DNA of 64,000 nucleotides from Hypholoma sublateritium FD-334 SS-4 (taxonomy: Eukaryota; Basidiomycota; Agaricomycetes; Agaricales; Strophariaceae). The notes beneath the pieces are model-generated. The model was not told the DNA's origin. It saw only the letters and a program-made list of their open reading frames with translations, and did no database searches. Positions within the stretch are counted from its first letter, which is position 1; each line of letters begins with the position of its first letter. This document shows positions 50,135 through 60,382 of the stretch, piece after piece. The stretch is from contig KN817595.1 in NCBI GenBank assembly GCA_000827495.1, positions 124,001 to 188,000 of the forward strand, read 5' to 3'. The translations under genes and the position numbers were made by a program.

Positions 50135-50845
50135 ATGGCGTCTTCAACCACGCAGCCTACCCTCGATTCCACGCTTCCCACTGTCGAAGTCGTTTTTCAC
50201 GCTTTCGGGCTATCGGAAGTCGAGGAGGAAATGCTCGTGGAAATCATACAGACATTACGAGCTGACCATGCGCACGCCTACGCGGTGGTTGCGGAAGACA
50301 TGCGGGTATTCTTGGACGCCCAGACGAAAGCGCAGAACGCGCAGAAGGCGGTGGTCAATTCACGGCTCGATGATCTCAGCAGGAAGATTGACGCCCTTGC
50401 TTGCGACGTTAAGGACGTTGCTCGCGAGGTCAAGGACGTTGCTCTCGACGTTAAGGACGTTTCTCGCGATGTTCAGGCACTTGCGCATGACACTAAGACT
50501 TTCGTCGAGGAAGGCGTCAAATTGAGAGCCGCTGCTAAAGCTGATGCTAAGCCCGAAGCCGCCAAAGCGGCAGAAGATCGCCGACTGGCCGCCGCTGCTC
50601 AGAAGGTCAAACATGGCGAATTAGCAGCAGTTATGGACAAAGCGTGGTCAGATATCCAAGCTTTGTAGCGACGGATGGCGATTGAGGTGACCCTTGTTTT
50701 TTTCTGTAGATTGCATGTGCGCTGACTGCAATTTGTGTAGGACCCCGAAGCTTTTTCAATGGTGCAAGCGCAATTCGCCAGTTACCAATGCCAGTGGGAT
50801 ATGGCGAATTCGCGGGCGGCTGTTGATGGTACGCCGTCATTGTAA
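50135..50845 (+). pseudogene. Tandem coiled-coil family, copy 4 (one nonsense codon)
   Basis: Exon 1 50135-50686, intron 50687-50740, exon 2 50741-50845. MASSTTQPTLDSTLPTVEVV opens it. The middle has a run of near-repeats, DVKDVAREVKDVALDVKDVS, a 7-residue (V-K-D-V-A-x-D) heptad type found also in copies 5 and 6. AAAKADAKPEAAKAAEDRR precedes DIQAL, then TAG at 50666 where copy 5 has CAG (Gln), then RRMAIE before the intron. The last exon DPEAFSMVQAQFASYQCQ ... VDGTPSL is intact. It either makes a 177-aa protein without the terminal exon or is a recent pseudogene. Confidence 0.6.
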
Positions 50846-51230
50846 ATCCACCCTTGTAACAGGTGCTTCCTATAAAAATATGGACACGGGAACAGGCGCA
50901 TAAGGTGTATTTGAGAGCATGCGTTTTTATTTCGGTAAGGCAGCAGTTCAGAATTGGTTTACGGCTTATTATTCAGGGGTTTCTGGAACAGTAGAGCGAA
51001 TAAAAGTAAATGGTTATAATCTAACTCGGAGGGAATCTTCCAATTTATCGAGGGCTCTTCAGTATTAGTACATAGGCTTATTTTATACGCAGGAACGGTG
51101 AAGACAGAATTGGTACTCATGCTATAGTTGAATATACGATGATCTTTGAATACAGTGATTTTTGGGAGCCGCTTCGCGCGGTGCGAAAGCCCAAATCTAC
51201 TCAGCATGCACGGCGTCGATCACATCGTCC
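50846..51230 (+). repeat. 3' flank shared by copies 4, 5 and 6
   Basis: CACCCTTGTAACAGGTGCTT and GTATTTGAGAGCATG followed by GGAACAG(G)AGAGCGAATAAAA and TTATCGAGGGCTCTTC. The same order occurs after copy 5 (about 55955-56190) and copy 6 (about 57644-57880), so these three were duplicated as whole units of about 1.6 kb. Confidence 0.7.
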
Positions 51231-54200
51231 TTGCAACTTTTAAAATGCAGAATGTATATAGAGGACTGCGCAGCCGTATGGTGATGTGCTATAAGGCATC
51301 CTGCATGCGGATAACGGCGACGAGAAACAAACAAACAAATGAAACGAAACGAAACGAGTGGGACGCGCAGGCAACTTGACGCAGGGTGCGTGGGGGTGCG
51401 AGGGGGTTCCTACACGGCTTCTAGCCAACCGGGAACTGAAATCGACAGAGTGTAAGCTACTGTGCTAGCTTAGAGCCACTAGAATTTATGACGATGTTAC
51501 GAGGGCGAGAGCGAGAACGAGAGGTAAAGCGACGAATTTAATATTCTTGTATTATACGTGCATACTAGTTCTGCAGTGTTTTTGTACCTATGTTGCATAC
51601 TTTAATTTGTATATAAAGTTTCATATTAAAATTCAATAAAATTGAGAGCATAGATAGTGGAGTATAATTCTCTCTGGGTGGGGACGGTCCCGGGGTCACG
51701 TGGGTGCCCGCCGTCACGCCAAACCGGGCTGGGACCGCCCTCCCTGTCTCGGATGAGTCAACCCGGGACTGTCTCACCCGCCCCCCCCTCCGCTCACGCC
51801 CGCCGCGCGTGCCGCGCGCTGTTTGTTTCGCCCGACGTCGCTGGCCGGAGCCGATCGCTGATAAATCACCTTTTTCGCGCTCAGATGGCTGTGCAACCCG
51901 GGCACGCCCCGGCGCCCTGACGGCGGCGACGACGGCATCTTCCTTGGCGGAGTCGCTTGCCCCTTTTGGCTCGAGCGCGCGNCNGCNGNCGCGCGCCATC
52001 GCCCCTTCCCCGCNGTGCTGCTGCTGCTTGCNGCACTCGCGCTTGCCCTCGCAATTTNGCTGNTTGGCCAAAANTNGTGCCTGATGCCGGGCATCCGAGA
52101 GGCGAAGAAACCTTCTGCACGCTACGCAACGGATACGCCACAAGCCATGCATACGGATCCTTTACCGCAAGAACCCGTACAGACATCGTCACAGCGCGCT
52201 GCGGCAATCCTTGAATGGGTGAGCTTAAATATTTTGTCATTACTACATGCATAATAGATNATTTGTTTGATTAGGCAGAGGGCGCGGCTCTCAAACACCG
52301 ATATGTCAATAAAAAAGCCCGAGAGGAAGCAGCTAAGGCGCGCCTCGCTTCGCGCAANGCCACGGTGAGTGAACAAAATTGTATATAATGTTATTTGCAT
52401 TAAATAAATTTCATAAGGCCAACAACACGGGACTGCCAGAGCTCGGTGATATAGGGGCGCCCCGGGGCCTTATTGCATCGTCGGTGGGCGCTTCAACTCT
52501 GAGTTAAGCGCCCGCGCAACGCCCGNNGGTCAATTCTTCTCACANCCGTTGCAACTCNTCAAAGCGGCTCCCCAAATAGCACTGGGAAAAACTGTGCCGA
52601 GCTTTCTTGTGGATGACAGGGGTGTCGGTTGTGGGAATNGGCTCCCAGGCTCCCAGGTGGGATGCTGTTGTNGAATAATGCTTTTTGTTTCTATTGCCAA
52701 CCAGTACTTTCCTTCCGTGTATTTTTTTTTGAATTCAAGTGGGAATTAGATGGAGATGATAGGCACAAATTATGATAAACACACGCAACGCGCATGCAAG
52801 AAATACATGAGCGGCCTGGCATGAGATAAAAATAACAGCAGCCAGGGAGCACTTGGGAGCGCGCGCCGCAATCAGCCGGGTGCTTAAGTTATGTAGGACT
52901 GTCGCTGATGTTGTGGACTGCCCTTATCGCTACGGGACTGTCGTTATCTGCGTCCCCGTAAGGCTAATATTCTGTGGGACTGTCTTCCTGAGGGCACGCC
53001 AGAGCTTCGTACGACCTCCTGGTGTTTGTACGTCACATCATGGCATATTAATACAATGGTTTGCAGGGTCCCGGCCCGGATCATGTCGTGATTAGCAGTG
53101 CGTTGAGTGATGCTTCAAGGTAATTCATGAGGCAGAGACCGTGGTGTGCCACACGCGCAGCATGCATGCCATTGTTCAGTATAAATAATACAAAGTGCTC
53201 GCAAGTACTTGAAGGTTAGCTCTCCCCTCCTAACGCAATGCAGACTCCGTGGCCCACTACTTTTTTTCGGTAAGTGTTTTGATATTAATCATGTTTCCAC
53301 ACTATCTATGTACAAACCGAACGCCAAACCGAGCGCCGTTCCCACTCTGCGCCAATCATGCCATGCGCGTGTTCGTCACTGTTCTGTTNGCGGCGCAGCG
53401 CGNGNGCGCATTCGCAGTCAGCGGGCGCCGGCACGCGCTTCGACTGATTGAACTTCCTCGGCGTGACAATGCTACCGCAGGGGCGCGCTTGAAATTGGCG
53501 NGTCCCAAAGCTTGCAATCTTCCACGCAAATCTTCCACGCGCGTGACACGAGCTAGCGCTGCAGGCGCATTAGCGTTTGGATGGGAATGTGATGCTAAAC
53601 ACGCACCGCAGTGCGGAAGTCGCACACCCAGAGCCTTTGCCGCGGCCGCGCCTACCCCCTCGCGTTGTGTATTCATGCGCTGCGTTTTCATGCGCGTGGG
53701 CGCGGATTAGCCAAAGTGGGCGCGGGCGTATTCTGGTGCGCAACATGCAGCACAGTCTCCTATTAAGTGCACTGCGAGGTGTACGGTGCGCGGAATCCAT
53801 GGACTCAGAGCCGCACACGGTAGACCGATGCCGTTGGCTACTATGCTACTCACCGCGGACCATGGTATGTTTGCGGTATGTGCGTGTCTGCATTTACGCG
53901 CACGCGCCGTGTGCGTGCGTGCTTCCGTGTATTGTTCGTGTTGCGCCCGTGCATGTGTGTGCGTGCTTCTGTGCGTTCTTTGCGTTTGCGCGTGCCCATG
54001 CTGTGTGAGTACGTGCGTGCGCACGGCCTCGGGCCTCGGCCAGAGAGCGAGCTGGTTCGATGATTCAGGGACGTGTGGGGAGCGAACTGATGGGCGTCGC
54101 CGCCGCGCGCCCGTCGAGGTGGCGGACGTCGGTGGCTAACAGAGCGCGGCATGGCGGCTGGTTCGCCGCGTGCCTGGTCGTCACGCTGTGACGGCACGGG

Positions 54201-54600
54201 TCCCGACCGTCTTTTCGAGCGTCCGAAACTATACTTCCGCAATAAAATGTAAAGCATATCTTAAAAGTTGAAACGAAGACGAAGCGGCGCTTTAATTACC
54301 GCGTAGATGAGCGCTTAAATTTAACAACGTCACAAATTGTCGCGCTCGGGTGAATTGTTAAGCGCGCTGCAAAGATGAACTTGTACGATGTTGTAGTAGT
54401 GTCTATAGAATGTAAATATGCCGTGAAATAGGGTTCAAAGTGCGAGAAACGCGTGGCAGCGTCGGTGCGATGCGCCGGCGCGTCGTGGGAATATTGTCTT
54501 CGTCGAATTTCGTGGACGGCCTGAGCACAGGCTCGTCAATGGTGTCTACTTATTGATTGTACTTATAGTGCAGAATACAGCTATTCCGTATTCTAAGCTT
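51231..54600. other. Low-quality, GC-variable stretch between copies 4 and 5
   Basis: Scattered ambiguous bases (51980-52680 and 53390-53510) and long GC-rich tracts. A possible spliced frame near 52080-52505 (EAKKPSARYATDTPQA, then AALKHRYVNKKAREEAAKAR) ends at GCATCGTCGG-TGAGTTAA region, but the N bases prevent a call. The TGTGTGCGTG-rich part at 53880-54010 is simple sequence. No gene is supported. Confidence 0.4.
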
Positions 54601-54850
54601 TTCCGCAGCTTTTACTACGCGCTGCAAACTCACAACATGTTTCTCAAGCACTTCATGCGGGAACCGGGCAACGGGTGCCTAGCCTTCTGAACCGTACCTC
54701 AATGAGACTCCTAGACAGGTCCGTGGGAACGCACACCGCCTCTGCTTTGTCCCACCGCTGCCGCCAGCGTACACGCGCACGGTCCAGTTCTCTACGTAGT
54801 ACGCGCGCTGAGCGCGCGACGTCACCTCATCGTTAACTCCTTCGTTTGGT
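54600..54850 (+). repeat. Upstream block of copy 5
   Basis: Same block as before copies 4, 6 and 7 (CTCAATGAGACTCC, GTACACGCGCACGGTCCAGT, CACCTCATCG) but interrupted by stops (e.g. CTACGTAGTACG), so any coding function is lost here. Confidence 0.5.
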
Positions 54851-54880
54851 GACACCCCCCAATTTATACTCGGCCGGCTC

Positions 54881-54920
54881 CTGCGGCTACGGGCGAGTCA
54901 GACTCATGATCGGTAAAGTT
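54881..54920 (+). promoter_or_regulatory. Shared upstream motif, copy 5
   Basis: CTGCGGCTACGGGCGAGTCA then GACTCATGATCGGTAAAGTT; exact palindrome GAGTCAGACTC retained, about 90-120 bp before the ATG. Confidence 0.65.
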
Positions 54921-55001
54921 GGTTACATATGCACTGACTCCAACTTGTTCTTAACCAAGCTGAACCAACCCTCCCACCGCACAGTCACTGCATCACACGA
55001 C

Positions 55002-55953
55002 ATGGCGTCCCCGACCACCATAACGCAGCCTGCCACTGGCCCGATCGTCGACGCTTCGCTTCAGGCCCTCGAAGTCGCTTTGTAGCTTGAGGCGTGCACG
55101 CTCTCAGACACCGAGGCGACAACGGCTGCAGATGCGGGTATGCAGGTACTACGGGACGACCATGCGCGCTCTTGCGTGCGGGTTGCGGAAGACACGCGGG
55201 TGTTCCGGGACGCCCGGACGAAAGCGCAGGACGCGGAGATGGCGGGCGATAGGCGGGCGGTGTGGGGGCACTGGGATGCGCAGAACAGAGAGTATGCTGA
55301 GGCTGTGCGACGGTTCTGGGAGTGGGCTGCCAATCAAGCGCAGGTCGATGCCCAGCGTGATGCCCGCGAAGCCCAGCGCAAAGCCCTCGATGCCCAGCGC
55401 GAAGCCCAGCGTGATGCCAGGTTCGAAGCTATGGAGAGGCAGGTTGCCGCCCTTGTTTGCGAGGTCAAGGACATTTCTCGCGAAGTTAAGGCCCTTGTGC
55501 TCGAGGTCAAGACCTAGAGCAGGAAACGGAGAGCCGATGCTGAGGCCGAAGCCTTCAAAGCTGTCAAAGCAGCAGAAGATGCTCAACTTGCCGCTGCCGC
55601 ATGGACGGCCAAAGTTGCCAAAGCAGCGGAAGATCGCCGACTGGCCGCCGCTGCATTCAAGGCCGAAGTCGCCAAAGCAGGGGAAGAGTTACGGCTGGCC
55701 GCTGCTGCATGGATGGTCGAATATGACGAATCGGCAGCAGTCCAGGAGAGAGCGTAGTCAGATATCCAAGCTTTGCAGCGATGGATGGCGATTAAGGCGA
55801 GCTTCGCTTATTTCTGTACGTCGAATGTGCGCTGACTGCAACTTCTGTAGGACCCCGAGGCTATTTCAATGGTGCAAGCGCAATTCGCCAGTGACCAATG
55901 CCAGTGGGACATGGCGAATTCGCCGGCGGCTGTTGATGGTGCGCTGCCATTGT
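55002..55953 (+). pseudogene. Tandem coiled-coil family, copy 5 (three in-frame stops)
   Basis: MASPTTITQPATGPIVDASL starts it. In-frame TAG codons occur near 55083, 55515 and 55755; between them the frame is open and family-like: DHARSCVRVAEDTRVFRDA, DAQREAQRDARFEAMERQ (short DAQREA repeats), VCEVKDISREVKALVLEV, then FKAEVAKAGEELRLAAAA. After the last stop SDIQALQRWMAIK leads to the intron (about 55798-55850) and the last exon DPEAISMVQAQFASDQ ... VDGALPL. The third stop replaces the TGG of copy 4 (KAWSD), a G-to-A change. Clearly inactive unless the stops are read through. Confidence 0.65.
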
Positions 55954-56259
55954 AATTTCACCCTTGTAACAGGTGCTTCCTGTAAAAATATGCACATGCA
56001 TGAGGTGTATTTGAGAGCATGCCTGTAAAACCTTTTGGTAAAGCAGCGGTTCTGATGGGTTCACGGTTTATTCTTCTTTCTTCTTGGATTTCTGGAACGG
56101 GAGAGCGAATAAAAGTAATAAATATCAAAAAGCAGGAATCTGCCCCGGAGGGAATCCTTCAACTAATCGAGGGTCCTGCCGTAGACTCTTCTACAGCTCA
56201 TATAACAGACGACAGTCGGTCTGTATATTCTCAGCTCCTGCTCGCCGCAAACTCGTAGG

Positions 56260-56490
56260 ATGGTTTTTCGGGCGCTTACAGCACGGCGCCGACGCCCGAC
56301 TTTTTGATCCGCACCTCAACGAGACTCCGAAACAGGCCACACCACCGTGGGCGCCGCTGCCTCCAGCGTACATGCGCGCGGTCCAGTTCTCTGTGTGGTA
56401 CCTGCTCTCCGCGCGCGAGAACATCGCGTACCCGCGTTACCTCGTCATTTTTGCCTTATCCGCCACGCCCCCCAATTTGTTCTAGCTCGG
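56260..56490 (+). repeat. Upstream block of copy 6 (open version)
   Basis: The most open version of the block: LFDPHLNETPKQATPPWAPL, YMRAVQFSVWYLLSAREN, YPRYLVIFAL, running into the motif. It resembles the C-terminal exon of an enzyme or membrane protein that I cannot identify. No start or splice partner is visible. Confidence 0.4.
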
Positions 56491-56497
56491 CCGGCTC

Positions 56498-56536
56498 CTG
56501 CGGCTGTGGACGAGTCAGAATTCATGATCGGTAAAG
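56498..56536 (+). promoter_or_regulatory. Shared upstream motif, copy 6
   Basis: CTGCGGCTGTGGACGAGTCA then GAATTCATGATCGGTAAAGT; one extra base in the right half of the palindrome; about 45-80 bp before the ATG. Confidence 0.6.
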
Positions 56537-56578
56537 TATGTAAGACTTGATCCTCCCACCACACAGTCACTACACACC

Positions 56579-57643
56579 ATGTCGTCCCCAACCACGCAGC
56601 CTACCGTCGACTCCACGCTCGCCACTGTCGAAGTCGCTTTGCACGCCTTCAAGCTTGCAGACGCGGAGGCGACAACGGCTGCAGACGCCACGCAGGCATT
56701 GCACGACGACCACGCGCACGCCCGCGCGGGCGTTGCGCAAGCCACGCAGGCGTTCCAGGACGCGCGGGGGAAAGTGCAGGACGCGGAGAAGGCGCGCGAC
56801 AGGCGCGCGGCGTGGGGGTGCCGGGACGCGCAGTACAGCGAGATTTTCGAGGCTATGCGGATGTTCTTGGAAGCGCAGCGGATCGCGGATGCCGAGCGCG
56901 ACCGCCGCCGGGTCGCTCAGCAGGAGCAGTGGGCTGCTGAGCAGGAGCGGTGGGCTGCTGAGCGGGAGAGGAGGACTGCTGAGCGCGCTGCTGAGCGGGA
57001 ACGCGGGGACGCTGAACTCGCTGCTGAACGGGAACGCTGGGCTGCTGAGCGCGCTGCCGAACGGGAACGCGAGGATGCTGAGCGCGCTGCTGAGCGGGAA
57101 CGCGAGGATGCTGAGGGCGCTGCTCAGCAGGAGCAGTGGGCCGCCACGCGTGCCCGGGACAAGGCGGAGGTGGCTGCCTGGCACGCCCGGAACGAGGCGG
57201 GGTTCGATGATCTCCGGAGGCAGGTTGCCGCCCTTGCTTGCGACGTCAAGGACGTTGCTCGGGATGTTGCTCGCCGCTTCGAGGACCTTACACGCAAAGC
57301 TGAAGACGTTTCTCGTGGCATTGAGGCCCTTGCACTGGACACCAAGACTTTTGGCGCCAAATGGAGAGCCGAAGCAGCGGAAGATCGCCGACTGGCTGCC
57401 GCTGCTCGGAAGGCCGAATTAGCAGCAATTCAGGAGCTGAGAGTGTGGTGTATTTGAGATTTGCAGCGATGGATGGTGTTCAAGGTGACCTTCATTTATC
57501 TCGGTAGATTACGTGTGCGCTGAGTGCATTTTCTATAGAATCCCGAAGCTTTTGCAAGGATACAAGCGCAACTCGCCAGTAACCACCCCCAACGGGCCAT
57601 GGCGAGTTCGCCGGCGGCTATTGATGGTGCGCTGCCATTGTAA
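56579..57643 (+). pseudogene. Tandem coiled-coil family, copy 6 (longest; expanded AERER repeats)
   Basis: MSSPTTQPTVDSTLATVEVA opens a 292-aa frame to TGA at 57455. The N-terminal helix block (FKLADAEATTAADATQAL, DARGKVQDAEKARDRRAA) is the best family representative. Residues about 120-195 are an expanded repeat of 12-residue type, AERERWAAERAA / AERERGDAELAA, predicted as a long single alpha helix or coiled coil. DVKDVARDVARRFEDLTRK follows. After the TGA the conserved DLQRWMVFK runs into the intron (57485-57538) and the last exon (57539-57643, NPEAFARIQAQLASNH ... IDGALPL). The TGA may thus be recent; alternatively the short form is the product. Confidence 0.65.
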
Positions 57644-57949
57644 CTCCACCCTTGTGACAGGTGCTTCCTGTAGAAATATAGATACGGGTATACGTGCATA
57701 CGGCGTATTTGAGAGCATGTATATCAAATCTTTTGGTGAGGCAGCGGTTGAGAGTGGGTTTATTAATTATTCCTCTGGGCTTTATGGAACGGGAGAGTGA
57801 AGAAAAGTAATAAATATAAAAAGCGACCTTTCAATTTATCGAGGGCTCTACCGTAGAAAACCCTTGTATTAGATGACAGTCGATCTTTAAGTATATATTC
57901 TCAGCTCATAAGTACTCGCCACAAACTCGCAGGATGTTTTCGAGCCAAT

Positions 57950-58160
57950 TTCGAGCACTGACAGTTACAGCTCGGCGCCGGCGCCCGGATTTTTGATCCG
58001 TACTTCACCGACACAGGTCCGTGGGAATGTACACCTTTGCTGCTGGGTCCGTCGCCGTCGCTGACAGCGGTCCAGTTCTCTGCCTGGGTACGTGCGCACA
58101 GGCGCGAGAGCGTCGCGAGCCTGCGTTACCTCATCATTTTCGCCTTCGTTCGGTGACCCT
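57950..58160 (+). repeat. Upstream block of copy 7
   Basis: Matches the block before copy 6 (CGGCGCCGGCGCCCGGATTT, GCGGTCCAGTTCTCTG, CTGCGTTACCTCATCATTTT). Shifts relative to copy 6 disrupt the frame. Confidence 0.5.
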
Positions 58161-58204
58161 GTGGATCCGCCACGCCCCCCAATTCATACTAGCTCGGCCG
58201 GTTC

Positions 58205-58245
58205 CTGCGGCTGTGGACTCGAGTCAGACGCATGAACCGGCAAAC
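58205..58245 (+). promoter_or_regulatory. Shared upstream motif, copy 7
   Basis: CTGCGGCTGTGGACTCGAGT then CAGACGCATGAACCGG; two-base insertion and one change in the palindrome; about 45-80 bp before the ATG. Confidence 0.5.
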
Positions 58246-58286
58246 TATGAAAGACTTGGTTCCAACGTGAACAGTCACTGCACACC

Positions 58287-59074
58287 ATGTCGTCCGCAAC
58301 CACCCGGCCTACCGTCTCGGACTCCACGCTCGCCGCTGTCGAAGTCGCTTTGCACGCATGCAAGCTCTCAGACGCGGAGGCGACAGCGGTTGCAGACGCG
58401 GATATGCAGGCATCGTCCGACGACCATGCGCACGCCCGCGCGGACGTTGCGCAAGACACGCAGGTGTTCCGGGACGCCCGGGAGAAAGCGCAGGATGCGG
58501 AGAAGGCGCGCGACAGGCGCGCGGCGTGGGGGTGCTGGGACGCGCACTACGGACGGTTCTCCGAGACTATGCGCGCGTTCTTGGTAGAGCAGCGGATCGC
58601 AAATGACGAGCGCGACCACCGCTGGGTTGCTGAGCAGGAGCAGCGGGATGCAGAGCGGGCAGCTGAGCAGGAGAAGTGGGATGCTAAGTTGGCTGCCATG
58701 CGCGCCCGGAACAAGGCGCAGATCGATGATCTATCGAAGCTGAATGACGCGTTTACTCGCCGCAACGACACCCTTGAGCGCGGCATTGACGCGTTAGTCA
58801 AGGACGATATCAGGTGGAGGGCCGACTTCGCAAAAATGGAGGATAGAGTCGCTGCTATGGAGATCAGTTGCGCGAGATTCGAGAGCGGACTCAAGTATCC
58901 GGGATTTGGAGAGATGGATAGTTTTCAAGGTGCGCTTCACTCATTTTTGTAGACTGCATGTGCGTGGACTCACTTTGCGACTTCCGTACAGAGGACTCTG
59001 ATGCCTATGCGCGGATTCAGGATCAAGTAGCGATCAACAACGCTGAGAGCTGTGTCGAGTCCGACAGCTGGTGA
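58287..59074 (+). pseudogene. Tandem coiled-coil family, copy 7 (frameshift before the intron)
   Basis: MSSATTRPTVSDSTLAAVEV starts a frame of 221 aa to 58952. The N-terminal blocks follow copy 6 closely (CKLSDAEATAVADADMQA, DAREKAQDAEKARDRRAA), then the repeat region is short (EQRDAERAAEQEKWDAKLAA) and the DVKDV block is replaced by NDAFTRRNDTLERGIDALVK. Just before the intron the frame slips by one base: the conserved SIRDLERWIVFK is in another frame. The intron (58930-58993) and last exon (58994-59074, DSDAYARIQDQVAINN ... ESDSW) remain. Confidence 0.6.
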
Positions 59075-60382
59075 CCGGTGAAGCTTGACGACTTGTTTTT
59101 GACCGTCTTAGTACACCGCCAATTGCCTGAAACGTGCTGTTGACGTGAAGTTCACACGGACCTTAGATATATTTGGTACATGGAGTCATCATGAACAGAA
59201 CGCTGTCGCCAGTTGAAGTCTGGGATTTGGACACCGTGAGGACAGTCGATGCTGGCTAAGCGTGTATTCTCAGGAGTTGTATACGCTGTTAGACAGGTTG
59301 GTCCATTGTTGGCAATAACATACCGTCTACGTTATTTAGGATGTGTCTATATGATGTCTTGCGAGATCTTCTGCACAAATTGTCCGGCAAGTCAATCATG
59401 AATTTAAGGAGGTGAGCCAGCTGCAGCTAACAGTATGGTGTTCATATGATATACCTTACTTGGGTGTGCTTGCTGAATAGATGGATTGTGTGTGACATTA
59501 ACCGGGTCATAGATATATTCCAGAGGCTGTCGCACATTTTATTCACTTCATTGTAACCATCAATATAACTGTGTTGACACTATAACATTGTTGGTTCCGT
59601 CCCTACCTGTTTCGAATGGTGTGCACCGCAAAGGTACTAAGATTAAATTGACGCTGTATACTTGACAACTGATATGTTCACGAAGCAATATTTTCCATGC
59701 TTCCAGTCTGGATCTTGCCATATTACTCTGTAGCACTTCTCCTTATCTACAAGAAGATGATATCTACAAATTATCAGTTGCGTTATCACGCTGATTTGAC
59801 TGGTGCATGCTCTGAAGTTTACAACATAAAGTCAACACGGAATAATCGATGGAGTCAACACCATAGAGTCAACAAGCGGCATGTTCAAAAAGCGATGTTT
59901 CTGATATTTTTGGCCTTGATTTTGCTACGTCCTTCGTCACCTCTTCCATTTATCTACAATGTGATGACATCAATGAATTATTTAGCCATGCCATCGTGCT
60001 GTTTTGACTGGTCTGTGCTCCCAAATTGTCAATGGCATCTTGACGTAGCATAATTTATGGTGTACGTGGCTCCTATGGCCCTCTACCCTTGTGTCTGTCA
60101 TGTATTTCAGCAGCTATCAAATTTGTATTCAATAAGATATCGTCCATTATTCCAGCATGATTGACACATTGATAATTAGAGACGCCCAGTGAGATCATGA
60201 TATCATCTTAAAAGAGATACTTCAGGAAATTTAACAGCTTCTTGGGAAGTGCATTTCTATTAACAAAATTGGTTCATTCAAAACATTGTATGCTATATAA
60301 TCATTCATGGAAAGAACTCTATTTAGACCATATCAAGACCATATCACTTTAGTGTATCTGATAGACTACAGTATCTGATAGA
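59075..60382. other. AT-rich intergenic region
   Basis: No gene supported. Two loosely similar segments (TATCTACAA.ATGAT..CA, TTGACTGGT) at about 59747-59815 and 59950-60020 suggest an old duplication. Confidence 0.4.

Noticed and set aside
53209..54260. Several 80-140 codon frames in the N-containing stretch
   Set aside because: Driven by GC-rich and TG-repeat sequence with ambiguous bases; no domain.
55002..55953. Reassignment or read-through of TAG because all three stops in copy 5 are TAG
   Set aside because: Core genes show no such pattern, copy 6 has TGA, and the third TAG aligns with Trp in copy 4, so mutation is simpler.
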